Assembly: GCA_965197385.1 (NCBI GenBank)
Contig: CBDANA010000009.1
Location: 248,001 to 312,000 of the forward strand
Direction of reading: 5' to 3'
Source of the DNA: G963667915 sp965197385
GTDB taxonomy: Bacteria > Acidobacteriota > Vicinamibacteria > Vicinamibacterales > UBA823
DNA: 64,000 nucleotides
Part shown: one piece after another, positions 26,549-35,410 of the stretch
How positions within the stretch are numbered: the first letter of the stretch is position 1
How the letters are laid out: every line of letters starts with the position of its first letter
Notes under the pieces: model-generated
Told to the model about the DNA's origin: nothing
Seen by the model: the letters and a program-made list of their open reading frames with translations, nothing else
Databases searched by the model: none
Translations under genes and position numbers: made by a program

Positions 26549-28174
26549 ATGCAAACCAGACTGTGGGCTCTCTTTGGTCTGCTGGTGCTCCTGAGTGGGA
26601 TTGCGGCGGCTCAGGCGCAAGACCTGCCACCGGGGTACGTGCATCCCCGACCCATCCTGCGAGCCGCATCCGAGGCAATCGGCGCCGACAACCTGACCTG
26701 CGTCACGATTTCAGGGAACGGCTACGCCGCGATGGTGGGTCAGCAGCGGTTGCACGGGTACGAGGTGGATTGGCCGCGCGGCGAGCCGTTGACGAACTAC
26801 AGCCGCACGATGAACTGGGATGCGGGGACGATGAGGGAGGAATTCGACCGCGAGCCGGGGCATAACCCGGCGTCGTGGAAATACGGTCTGGGCTGGAGAG
26901 GCGGAACGCCGCGGCAGCGCAACACCCACCAGATATTCAGTGTCAACGGCGACTACGCCTGGTCCATCGATGGAGTGAATGGCGACCCGAAGCCGGCGCG
27001 CCCAGAGGATGCCGAGCGGTGGCAGCTCGATCTCTGGCTCAACCCGCACGGCTTCCTCAAAGCGGCGATGCTGCCCGGCGCGAACCCCACGGCGGTCTGG
27101 CGGTGGGAGCTCGGGGAAATGGGCCGCGACGGCGCGACCACCCGGCCGGCGAGGGTTACCATCGTGTCGATCACCATCCTCGGGAAGTATCGGGTCGACG
27201 CCACGATCAACGAGGAGAATCTTCTTCAGCGGATTCACACGTGGGTGCCCGATCCCGTCCTCGGCGACATGAATTACGAGTACGAATTTACGAATGCGAG
27301 CTACGTGGATCTCGGGAACGGCGTGAGGTTTCCCACCGGATGGCATCATCACGAAGGATGGGACGACAACTTTCAAGCTCAGAGCGTCAACGCCGGCCAC
27401 AATGCGTTCGGCGGCACGTTCGATGACATCAGGCCGAACGAATGCGATGACCCGGTCACCGTTCCCGATTCCGTGCGACGAGCGACGTTTCCAGCCGGCG
27501 TCGAGACGCAAGCGCTGGCGGACGGCGTGTGGCTGCTGGGCGGCGGATCGCATAACAGCGTGGCCGTCGAGTTCGGCGATTACGTGGCGGTCGTCGAGGC
27601 GCCGCTCGACGAGCTCCGGAACCTGGCGGTGATCGACAAAATTGTGACACTCGTGCCGAACAAGCCGATCCGGTTCCTGGTCAACACGCACCAGCATCAT
27701 GACCACATCGGCGGCCTCCGCACCTACATGCACATCGGCGCCACCATCATCACGCACTGGAAAAACTACGAGTTTTACGCGCGCGACGTGCTGAACTATG
27801 CGCCGCGCACCTTGCAGCCCGACATGATGGCGCTGTGGCCACCGACTGAGGTCGCGGAAGGCTACCAGTATGAGACCGTGCGAGAGAATTACACGCTGAC
27901 CGACGCGATGCGAACGATGCACATCTCCTACGTCCAGCCGCTCGGCCACGTCGAGGGGATGCTCATCGCGTATCTCCCCGCTGAAAAGATCGTCATCGAA
28001 GCGGATCTGTACGACCCGTCTGGGCCCGGCGAGCCACTCCCGGCGGCGGCCAGCGCAGCCAACCGGAGTTTCTACAATCACGTACGGCGACTCGGACTGG
28101 ACGTGGAAACGATCGTACCCATTCATGGCCGCGCTGTGCCGTGGACCGATTTCCTGAGCGTCGTCGGAAGATAG
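26549..28174 (+). CDS. Secreted metallo-beta-lactamase-fold hydrolase
   Basis: 541 residues with a signal peptide (MQTRLWALFGLLVLLSGIAA). The first ~300 residues are an unrecognised, probably beta-rich domain; the MBL domain follows: VETQALADGVWLLGGGSHNS, RFLVNTHQHHDHIGGLRTYM, whose HQHHDH is the H-x-H-x-D-H zinc motif, then PLGHVEGMLIAYLP and a final VPIHGRAVPW His. The reaction is unknown. It heads a plus-strand series with two amidohydrolase genes (spacing 18 and 67 bases). GAGGAG precedes the ATG. Confidence 0.83.
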   Translation: MQTRLWALFGLLVLLSGIAAAQAQDLPPGYVHPRPILRAASEAIGADNLTCVTISGNGYAAMVGQQRLHGYEVDWPRGEPLTNYSRTMNWDAGTMREEFDREPGHNPASWKYGLGWRGGTPRQRNTHQIFSVNGDYAWSIDGVNGDPKPARPEDAERWQLDLWLNPHGFLKAAMLPGANPTAVWRWELGEMGRDGATTRPARVTIVSITILGKYRVDATINEENLLQRIHTWVPDPVLGDMNYEYEFTNASYVDLGNGVRFPTGWHHHEGWDDNFQAQSVNAGHNAFGGTFDDIRPNECDDPVTVPDSVRRATFPAGVETQALADGVWLLGGGSHNSVAVEFGDYVAVVEAPLDELRNLAVIDKIVTLVPNKPIRFLVNTHQHHDHIGGLRTYMHIGATIITHWKNYEFYARDVLNYAPRTLQPDMMALWPPTEVAEGYQYETVRENYTLTDAMRTMHISYVQPLGHVEGMLIAYLPAEKIVIEADLYDPSGPGEPLPAAASAANRSFYNHVRRLGLDVETIVPIHGRAVPWTDFLSVVGR

Positions 28175-28192
28175 AAGCTAGAGGAGGGCACG

Positions 28193-29533
28193 ATGCGCTT
28201 AGTGAAGCTACTGAAGCTATTGTTCATAGGTTCCTGCCTGCTGGCGGCCTGCTCCTCGAATCCGCCCGAGGCACCGGTAGACGCCATCGTCTTCGAGGGC
28301 GCCCGACTCATCGTGGGCGATGACAGGCCGCCGATCGAAGATGCCGCGTTCGTCGTCGAACATGGTCAGATCACCCAGGTTGGCCGAAGGGGGGAGCTGC
28401 AGACGCCGGCCGGCGCGGCTCGCGTCGACCTGACCGGAAAGACCGTGATGCCGGGCCTGATCGACCTCCACACCCACCTTGGGTGGACGGTGATCAGCAC
28501 CAACGCCACCGGCCCGGACACCTACAGCCGAGAGAATTTGGTTGACCACCTGAACCGCTACGCCTACTACGGGATCGCGGCGGCGCTTGGCATGGGTGTC
28601 GATCCTGGAGATCCGGCGTTCCAGCTGCGTGAAGCACCCGTGCCCGGTGCCGCGCTGTTCCGAACGGCCGGCCTGGGGATCGCCATGCCGAACGCCGGGC
28701 CGGGCGCCGCCTACTGGCGACCTGTACCGTACGGCGTGACGACGGAAGAGCAGGCCAGACAAGCCGTCCAGGAGCTGGTCTCCAGGCATGTGGACCTGGT
28801 GAAGATCTGGGTCGACGACAGAAATGGAACGGGCGAGAAGCTGTCGCCGCCTCTGTGCCGGGCGATCATCGACGAGGCCCATACGCACGGTCTGCGCGTT
28901 GCGGCGCACATCTTCTATCTAGAGGATGCCAAGGACCTGCTCCGAGCCGGCATCGATGGCTTCGCTCACGGCGTGCGGGATCAGGATGTCGATGAGGAGT
29001 TTCTCGCACTGCTGCGGGAGCGACCGGAGGTCTTCCTCATCCCGAACCTGCCGGACCGTGGCACGACGGCTGAAGACCTCCCCTGGATCAGCGAGACCCT
29101 CCCGCCCGAGCAGGTTCAACGGATTCGCGACGCGGTGACGAACCGCACTCAGGACGCCGTCCAGACGGCGCGCGAACTCTTCGAGCTCCAGGCCCGCAAT
29201 CTGACGAGGCTGCAGGCCGCCGGCGTCCGTATCGGGTTCGGTACCGACGCCGGGACGGCGCTCGGCTGGACCGCCCATCAGGAGCTCGCCGACATGGTGG
29301 CGGCGGGGATGACGCCGGCTCAGACGATTGTCGCGGCGACCAGTACGGCGGCCGACATCCTGGGGCTCGGGCAGCTCGGGACGATGGCTGCGGGCAAGGG
29401 CGCCGACTTCGTCGTGCTCGATGCGAATCCGCTGGATGACATCACCAACACTCATCGGATCGCCAGCGTGTATCTGGGAGGAATTGAAGTGGACCGCGCG
29501 ACGTGGCGGGCCGCGTGGCGCCGCCCGTCGTGA
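28193..29533 (+). CDS. Amidohydrolase lipoprotein
   Basis: 446 residues with a lipobox (FIGSCLLAACSS). Amidohydrolase features: TVMPGLIDLHTHLGWT (H-x-H metal site), VDLVKIWVD (candidate carboxylated Lys), HGLRVAAHIFY, FAHGVRDQD, and GVRIGFGTDAGTALGW with the catalytic Asp. Related imidazolonepropionase- and prolidase-like enzymes cleave cyclic amides or dipeptides; the substrate here is not evident. GAGGAG precedes the ATG. Confidence 0.87.
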   Translation: MRLVKLLKLLFIGSCLLAACSSNPPEAPVDAIVFEGARLIVGDDRPPIEDAAFVVEHGQITQVGRRGELQTPAGAARVDLTGKTVMPGLIDLHTHLGWTVISTNATGPDTYSRENLVDHLNRYAYYGIAAALGMGVDPGDPAFQLREAPVPGAALFRTAGLGIAMPNAGPGAAYWRPVPYGVTTEEQARQAVQELVSRHVDLVKIWVDDRNGTGEKLSPPLCRAIIDEAHTHGLRVAAHIFYLEDAKDLLRAGIDGFAHGVRDQDVDEEFLALLRERPEVFLIPNLPDRGTTAEDLPWISETLPPEQVQRIRDAVTNRTQDAVQTARELFELQARNLTRLQAAGVRIGFGTDAGTALGWTAHQELADMVAAGMTPAQTIVAATSTAADILGLGQLGTMAAGKGADFVVLDANPLDDITNTHRIASVYLGGIEVDRATWRAAWRRPS

Positions 29534-29600
29534 AGCGTTTCCCCCGCGCTGCTAGATTCCGGATCCAGGTATAATCCCGCCGTACCACTGAGGGTCCCAT

Positions 29601-30875
29601 ATGCCCGGACGCACGATGCACCGCTGCCTGGTTGGCATTCTGTCGGTCGGTGTGCTGGGTGTTGTCCTGCCCACGCCGGCCGCCGCCCAGCCGTACGATC
29701 TCCTCCTCGCGGGCGGCCATGTCATCGACCCGAAGAACGGGATCGACGATGTCATGGACGTCGCGATCGCCGACGGCACCATCGCGCGGGTCGCGGCCGA
29801 GATTCCTGCGACAAACGCCGAACGGGTCATCGACGTGAGCGGGCTGTTCGTCGCGCCAGGCCTGGTCGACCTGCACGTGCACGTCTTCCACGGCACCGAT
29901 CCCGGCGCCGCGTACAGCAATGGCTTCAGCTCCATTGCCGTCGACGGGTTCACCCTGCGGACCGGTGTCACGACGGTGGTGGATCTCGGGAGCTCCGGCT
30001 GGAGGAACTTCCCCCAGTTCAAGGCGCAGGTCATCGATCGCGCGGTCACCCGCGTGCTCGCCTTCCTCAACATCGTCGGGTCGGGCATGAGCGGCGACCC
30101 GATCGAACAGGATGTCGCCGACATGGACGCCAGGTTGACGGCCATGCAGGCGGAGCGATTTCGCGACGTCATCGTCGGGGTGAAGACGGCGCACTTCAGC
30201 GGTCAGGACTGGCATCCGGTGATCCAGGCGGTCGAGGCCGGGGAGCTGGCGGGCATCCCCGTGGCCGTCGATTTCGGTCAGCAGGATCCCTCGCTGTCGC
30301 TCCGGGAGCTGCTACTCGAGCGGCTACGACCGGGTGACATCCTGACGCACGCCTACGCGCACGTGAACGGTCGCGTCCCGATCGTGGGCGAGGACGGACA
30401 GGTTCGTCCCTTCGTGCGGGAGGCTCGTGCGCGCGGCGTGCTGTTCGACGTGGGTCACGGCGGTGGGAGCTTCGTGTTCAGCCAGGCGGTGCCGGCGATG
30501 CGACAGGGCTTCGCGCCCGACTCGATCAGCACCGACCTTCACCGCGGCAGCATGAACGGTGGCATGAAGACCATGCTCAACGTCCTGTCCAAGTTCCTCA
30601 ACATGGGCATGTCGGTCCAGGATGTCGTGGCGCGCAGCACCTGGGCCCCGGCGCGCTTCATCAAGCAGCCGGAACTCGGGAATCTCGACGTGGGCGCCGA
30701 AGCGGACATCGCGGTGATCGGGCTTCACGAAGGCGAGTTCGGCTTCCTCGATACCCAGGGTCGGCGGATGTCGGGGACCCAGAAGCTGGAGAGCGAGCTC
30801 ACGCTCCGCGCGGGACGGGTCGTGTGGGATCTGAACGGTCGCGCGGCCGCGAGCGAGTGGGACGCAGCGCGGTAG
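29601..30875 (+). CDS. Secreted amidohydrolase/deacetylase family enzyme (EF_0837-like)
   Basis: 424 residues with a signal peptide (LVGILSVGVLGVVLPTPAAA). Dihydroorotase-like amidohydrolase: GLFVAPGLVDLHVHVFHGTD, GVTTVVDLGSSG, FRDVIVGVKTAHFSG (metal-bridging Lys), ILTHAYAHVNG, GVLFDVGHGGGSFVF and DSISTDLH with the catalytic Asp. Close relatives are encoded beside SelA-like PLP enzymes (the EF_0837/EF_0838 type of pair); here a SelA-like gene lies convergently 7 bases away, repeating that link. Confidence 0.87.
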   Translation: MPGRTMHRCLVGILSVGVLGVVLPTPAAAQPYDLLLAGGHVIDPKNGIDDVMDVAIADGTIARVAAEIPATNAERVIDVSGLFVAPGLVDLHVHVFHGTDPGAAYSNGFSSIAVDGFTLRTGVTTVVDLGSSGWRNFPQFKAQVIDRAVTRVLAFLNIVGSGMSGDPIEQDVADMDARLTAMQAERFRDVIVGVKTAHFSGQDWHPVIQAVEAGELAGIPVAVDFGQQDPSLSLRELLLERLRPGDILTHAYAHVNGRVPIVGEDGQVRPFVREARARGVLFDVGHGGGSFVFSQAVPAMRQGFAPDSISTDLHRGSMNGGMKTMLNVLSKFLNMGMSVQDVVARSTWAPARFIKQPELGNLDVGAEADIAVIGLHEGEFGFLDTQGRRMSGTQKLESELTLRAGRVVWDLNGRAAASEWDAAR

Positions 30876-30882
30876 CCGGCTC

Positions 30883-32133
30883 TCAGGCGCTGGCCAAGAC
30901 CTCCACACATCGCTCAGCCACCAGCTGCTCGTCACCCGGCTGCATCATCCAGACGCCAATCTCGAGCCTCGGGGCGTCAGCCGCGCTCGGGCGCGGCTCG
31001 ATGCGCGGCTCGCCGTCGCGGAGCGCGGCCGCGACGTCGGCGCGCGTGAGCGCGATTCGATCGGGATCCCAGTCGATCCCCAGGTGTGGTACCGCGTTGG
31101 CCAGCTCCGGCACGAACTGCTCGGCGGCCACGCCGGGAATCCCGTTCACGGCGTCGGCGATGACCTGGACGCGTGCTTCCCAGCCGGCCCACTCGGCTGC
31201 GTGATCCTTCTCGATGTAAAGCTCGACCGCCCGCGTAAGTCCGACGATCTCCTCCTTGCCGACCTTGCCGATGCGGCCGACCGAGTTGGAATGCGGCGAG
31301 CCGTTGAGGTAGGCGGCGGCCACGAGATCTGGCCGACCGAGCAGCAGACCCGAGCACTGCGGACCCCGCAACCCCTTGCCGCCGCTGAATGCGACGAGGT
31401 CGTAGCCGACCTCGGTGAACGCCCGGAGGTTCCTGGCCGGCGGGAGGTCGGCTGCCGCATCGATGAGCGTTGGGATGCCCGTCTGCCTGCCGATTTCGGC
31501 GAACTCTTCGCGGTCGAGACGTCCGCTATTGTTCGCCGCGTTGAGAAAGAAGAGCATGGCGGTCCGATCCGTGATGGCCGTCTCGAGCTCCGCGCGCGTC
31601 TCGACCTCGACGAATTCGACGCCGACGTTGCGAATGGCGTGGTCGTAGCCGAAGCGATGCGACGACTGCAGGATGACCTGATTCTTCAGGCCGGTCGTGT
31701 CGGGCACCTGGCGGGTGGCCGCTTGGTCGTCGCCGCAGACGCAGGCGGCGGTCGCCAGGGTCAAGGCGGCGGCCGCCCCGGAGGTGACGAGCGCCGACTC
31801 CGCGCCGACGAGCGACGCGATGCGCTGGCCGGCGGCCTCGTGTAGCTCCTGGGGCGAGACGTACTGCCCCGACGCCTGCTCCATGGCTGCCACGACCTCG
31901 TCTGGCATGAGCGATGCCGACAGCGCGGTGTAGGTTCCCGCGGCGTTAATGAACGGTCGCACGCCGAGGCGTGCGTACATGCCCTCGTCCGGGGAGGACA
32001 TTGATGAGGTGGACGAGGTGGATGAGGGTTGGGAGGCGCACGCACCGGTCAGCACGCCCGCCACTGGCGTTAGGCTGGCTCGAGCAAGAAATCGTCGTCT
32101 CGAGAGCTTTTCTATCTCTACCGCTCTACCCAT
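30883..32133 (-). CDS. Tat-exported SelA-like PLP enzyme
   Basis: 416 residues. Leader LSRRRFLARASLTPVAGVL with GAC is a twin-arginine, possibly lipoprotein signal. The fold is that of SelA/D-glucosaminate-6-phosphate ammonia-lyase relatives: GMYARLGVRPFINAAGTYTA, ALVTSGAAAALTLATAAC, TLIDAAADLPP (PLP Asp) and FSGGKGLRGPQCSGLLLG with the PLP Lys. Export rules out the selenocysteine-synthase role; an ammonia-lyase or racemase-like reaction on an amino sugar or amino acid is more likely. GGAGG precedes the ATG. A decayed copy lies at 59225-59637. Confidence 0.85.
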   Translation of the reverse strand: MGRAVEIEKLSRRRFLARASLTPVAGVLTGACASQPSSTSSTSSMSSPDEGMYARLGVRPFINAAGTYTALSASLMPDEVVAAMEQASGQYVSPQELHEAAGQRIASLVGAESALVTSGAAAALTLATAACVCGDDQAATRQVPDTTGLKNQVILQSSHRFGYDHAIRNVGVEFVEVETRAELETAITDRTAMLFFLNAANNSGRLDREEFAEIGRQTGIPTLIDAAADLPPARNLRAFTEVGYDLVAFSGGKGLRGPQCSGLLLGRPDLVAAAYLNGSPHSNSVGRIGKVGKEEIVGLTRAVELYIEKDHAAEWAGWEARVQVIADAVNGIPGVAAEQFVPELANAVPHLGIDWDPDRIALTRADVAAALRDGEPRIEPRPSAADAPRLEIGVWMMQPGDEQLVAERCVEVLASA

Positions 32134-32154
32134 GGTTGCCTCCGTGTGTCGTCA

Positions 32155-33057
32155 TCATTGCTTAAGCAGCCGTTGCCACGCCAGGCCAGGTCGATCGATG
32201 CGAAACTGCACGAGCCGCCGATGCTCGACCTCTGTCACGTACGCCGTGCGCCCATCCGCGCCCCCGAGGCAGAGGTTGCTCGGGCGCGCTTCGAGCACAT
32301 CGATCTCGCGGAGGACCGTCCTGGCGGGGGAGAGCTTGATGACCGTTCCCTTGCCGTAGCGTGTGACGTACAGGTTGCCGTCGACGTCGGCTCGCATGCC
32401 GTCGAGGGCATGATCCGTAAACCGAATGACCGCCCGCCTCTCCGACAGGCCGCCGTCTCGGTCCAGCCGGAACGCCCAGATCGTGCGCTGCACGCTCTCG
32501 GCGACGTACAGCGTCTGTCCATCCGGACTGACCTCGATGCCGTTGGTCGTCCCCATGCGCGCGGCGATGCGGGTCACTCCGCCGTCGGGCGCAATCCGCC
32601 AGAGCTGGCCGGTGCCCTCGTCCCAGCTCGGGTCGCTGGCGTACAGCATCCCATCGGGTCCGATCGCCAGGTCGTTCGGCTGATGCATGCCGCCGTGGTG
32701 GGCGTGGACGGAGAGCGCGCGGCTGTCGAGATCGACCTCGAAGACGTTGTGCCCGACATAGTCCGCCACGTACATCTCGCCGCGCGGGCCGAACCGGATC
32801 CCGTTGCCCACGCTGCCCTCCGGCAGCTCCAGGTAGACTTCACCCGTGCCGTCCGGTCGGACCCTGCCGATCGTGCCCTGTCGTTGGTAGTTGACGGCGT
32901 AGACGTTGCCCGTGATGTCGCAGGCCGGCCCCTCGATCCCCTCGGTGAACGCCCCCTCGGCCGTCAGCGGCGTTGCGACGAAGACACGATCGCTCGCACC
33001 GCCGGTATCTTGCGCGAGGACCCCGGGACACCACGCCAAGCAGAGGCTGCCGGCCAC
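32155..33057 (-). CDS. Secreted SMP-30/gluconolactonase-like beta-propeller
   Basis: About 300 residues: a short leader (GSLCLAWCPGVLAQ), then repeats of the SMP-30/LRE propeller: GIEGPACDITGNVYAVNYQR, GNGIRFGPRGEMYVADYVGH, HQPNDLAIGPDGMLYASDPS, GTTNGIEVSPDGQTLYVAES and LDGMRADVDGNLYVTRYG. Members are lactonases or related metal-dependent hydrolases. The GTG at 33057 is the most plausible start, 41 bases after the end of the dehydrogenase gene, and the gene runs straight into the SelA-like gene 21 bases on, so the three form an operon. Confidence 0.78.
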   Translation of the reverse strand: MAGSLCLAWCPGVLAQDTGGASDRVFVATPLTAEGAFTEGIEGPACDITGNVYAVNYQRQGTIGRVRPDGTGEVYLELPEGSVGNGIRFGPRGEMYVADYVGHNVFEVDLDSRALSVHAHHGGMHQPNDLAIGPDGMLYASDPSWDEGTGQLWRIAPDGGVTRIAARMGTTNGIEVSPDGQTLYVAESVQRTIWAFRLDRDGGLSERRAVIRFTDHALDGMRADVDGNLYVTRYGKGTVIKLSPARTVLREIDVLEARPSNLCLGGADGRTAYVTEVEHRRLVQFRIDRPGLAWQRLLKQ

Positions 33058-33097
33058 ACCAACTAGCCGCTCGCCTAATGCGCGCCCGGTCGGGCCG

Positions 33098-34724
33098 TCA
33101 GGCGAGGCGCACCTCCCGGTGATCGATCTGCTCTCTGTCGAACAGGCCGAAGCCCAGGGCGCCGGCGAGGGCGATGTGCTGTGGCTGGCGCATGTCGAAG
33201 CCTTCCGGGTTCTCCGGATCGACGACACCCAGCAGGCCACTGGACCCGACCGGGGCCAGGCCCATGGCGGCACGACTCGTGAGGACAAACATCCGGCCGC
33301 GCTCGTCCAGGCCGAAGCGGGGGTCGCCGCGACCGTCGGTTCCGTCAACCAGCGTGCTGAACAGCCCCGGGGCGCTGCCGTCGAGACTGACGCGCATGAC
33401 GAACACCGCGGCCTGCGTGCCCGCCGCATCCGCGGCGACCAGATCGTCGAAGTCGGCGTGGAAGAGGGCGCCGCGGGGCAGATCTTCAAAGAGCACCTGG
33501 TCCTGGAATTCCGAGTCGTCCGGATCTGACACCACGAACCCGCCCGTGATGGCGGCACTTCCGGCGACGGGTAGTGCGCCCGGGGCGTTCGGGATGTCGT
33601 GGTCGTACATGGCAGCCGGGAACTCCAGGGTCAGTGCGGGCGACGGGTTGCGCGTCGTCGTGGTCATCGGGCTGAGATCGACCTCGACCGGACCGTCGTT
33701 GCTCGGCCAGCCGTGATTGTCGCCGAGGTCGACGAGGTTCACTTCTTCATAGTCGTCGGCACCGATGTCGAACACCACCAGGCGGACGTGGCCGGCCGAG
33801 TCCCTCGCAAAGCTCAGATTCTGTGGGTAGCGAAACCCCACAGCGGCAATCTCTTCCGTGTTGCCGTCGTCGTCCAGGAGCGGGCCTCCGTCGGCGAACG
33901 GGTTGTTCGCCGGGACCGAGTACGGGTCGCTTCCGTTTTCGAGCGGAGTGATCCGCAACACCTTGCCAAACGGGTTGTCCGCATCCTGCACGTGTTGCCA
34001 GTTGTGTAGCCCCCCGCCGGACCAGTTGTCGCCCAGCGGAATGTACAGCACCCCGTAGTCGGGATCGCCTGGTGCCGCAAAGCGATTGAAGGCAATCTTG
34101 CCGACCGAATGGTTGTCTTCTCGAGGACCGCTGAATTCGAACCGGATCACTTCGCGACGCGAACCCGGATCCATTCGGCTGGGGTCATCGGGGTCGACGG
34201 TCCACTCGGCGATGGCGAACTGGCCGAGTAGATCGCCCGGCTTGGTTGGGAGGGCGGCGGCGGAGTAGTCAGGGGTCCGTGCGCCGGGCACATCCATTCT
34301 TGTAGAGCGTGTAGAGTTTCCCTTCTCCTGCCGATCCCGCCGTGCCGTAATCGGGGTGGAACGTGAAATAGGACAGCCCGCGAGTCACAAAGCCGAGCGT
34401 CGCGTTGAAATCGGGAACCGCACCCGGTGACGCCAGATCCAGGAACACGCCCAGCGGAGTCCCGCTCGACGAAAACCCCAAAATCTTCCCTTCGTTCGTG
34501 CTCAGGAAGATCCGTCCGGACCCGTCTTTCGGGTGGTCCAGATCGATCGCGTCTGAATCCTGGGAAGACTGCGGATAGGTGGCGAAGGTCGTCAGGACCA
34601 GCACCTTCTGGGAATCGAGGGGATCCGGCGCCTGGGCGGACGCCGGAGCCGGGACCTGCCACGCAGCAAGTGCCAGCGCCGCCAACAGAGGCCGATACAG
34701 CGGGGTGTGGCGTTTCAAGGCCAT
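33098..34724 (-). pseudogene. PQQ-dependent sugar dehydrogenase-like propeller, frameshifted near 34290
   Basis: Start at 34724 with a signal peptide (LYRPLLAALALAAWQVPAPA). The first ~140 residues include GSGRIFLSTNEGKILGFSSS, GLSYFTFHPDYGTAGSAGEG and KLYTLYKN; the frame then shifts by one base and continues MDVPGARTPDYSAAALP, GVLYIPLGDNWSGGG, NPFGKVLRITPLENG, AAVGFRYPQNLSFARD, NLVDLGDNHGWPSNDGPVEV and LFHADFDDLV. This is a glucose/sorbosone dehydrogenase-type propeller of ~541 residues. The lesion is a single indel in otherwise conserved sequence. Confidence 0.8.
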
Positions 34725-34912
34725 GCTGGGCGATCCGGGTGAAGTCAGGCCCGATTCTAGGCCGTCTACCGACCTATGACAAATCTTCGGGGGCGGGGTC
34801 TCGGTCACTGGAGGGCGGCGCGCGAAGATTTGGCCGTTCGGAGAGCGTGTCGGTGTATAAAAGGTCTTGATCGGATGGGCCAACTCGAAGTCCAGGGTGA
34901 GGAGCACGGATC

Positions 34913-35410
34913 ATGAGCGACGTCACATTGCATGTGAACGGCACCACACACACTGTCGATGTCGATCCTTCGACTCCGCTGCTGTATATTCTGCGAAATG
35001 ATCTCGGCTTGCAGGGTCCGCGGTTTGGCTGCGGACTTGGCCAGTGCGGGGCGTGCACGGTGATCACCGACGGCGTGGCGACTCGGTCGTGCGTCCTGCG
35101 GATGTCCAGAGTCCGAGGCGAGATTACCACACTCGAAGGACTCACCAAGGACGGCACGTTGCACCCCGTGCAACAGGCCTGGATCGACGAGCAGGTTCCG
35201 CAGTGCGGCTTCTGTCAGAACGGGCAGATCATGACGGCCAAAGCCCTGCTGGACCGAAATCCGAATCCGACGGATGCCGAGATCCGGCAGGGGATGGCCG
35301 GAGCCCTGTGCCGGTGCATGACCTATTACCGGGTCCAGGCCGCTATCAGGCGTGTCGCGGGCGGGTCGGTGGCCGGCGAACTGGCGACCGCCAGAGAGGT
35401 GGTCGGATGA
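34913..35410 (+). CDS. 2Fe-2S subunit of a molybdenum hydroxylase (IorA-like)
   Basis: 165 residues in two domains: a plant-type ferredoxin (FGCGLGQCGACTVI, with a fourth Cys in TRSCVLR) and the helical 2Fe-2S domain (VPQCGFCQNGQIM and GALCRCMTYYRV). It passes electrons from the molybdenum subunit, as in isoquinoline 1-oxidoreductase and aldehyde oxidoreductases. The TGA overlaps the ATG of the large subunit. No FAD subunit is nearby, as usual for IorAB-type enzymes, which pass electrons to cytochromes. Confidence 0.92.
   Translation: MSDVTLHVNGTTHTVDVDPSTPLLYILRNDLGLQGPRFGCGLGQCGACTVITDGVATRSCVLRMSRVRGEITTLEGLTKDGTLHPVQQAWIDEQVPQCGFCQNGQIMTAKALLDRNPNPTDAEIRQGMAGALCRCMTYYRVQAAIRRVAGGSVAGELATAREVVG

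Noticed and set aside
26719..28126. Long minus-strand frames opposite the MBL and other GC-rich genes
   Set aside because: They are Arg/Ala/Pro-rich complements of real genes caused by high GC at third positions, without leaders or ribosome-binding sites.
30883..32133. SelA-like gene as proof of a selenocysteine pathway for the TGA rhodanese
   Set aside because: It has a Tat leader and is closer to ammonia-lyase-like relatives linked to amidohydrolases; exported, it cannot charge tRNA-Sec.
35044..35406. Long plus-strand frame upstream of the large hydroxylase subunit
   Set aside because: It overlaps the 2Fe-2S subunit gene in another frame; the ATG at 35407 with stop/start overlap and the Tat leader fix the true start.
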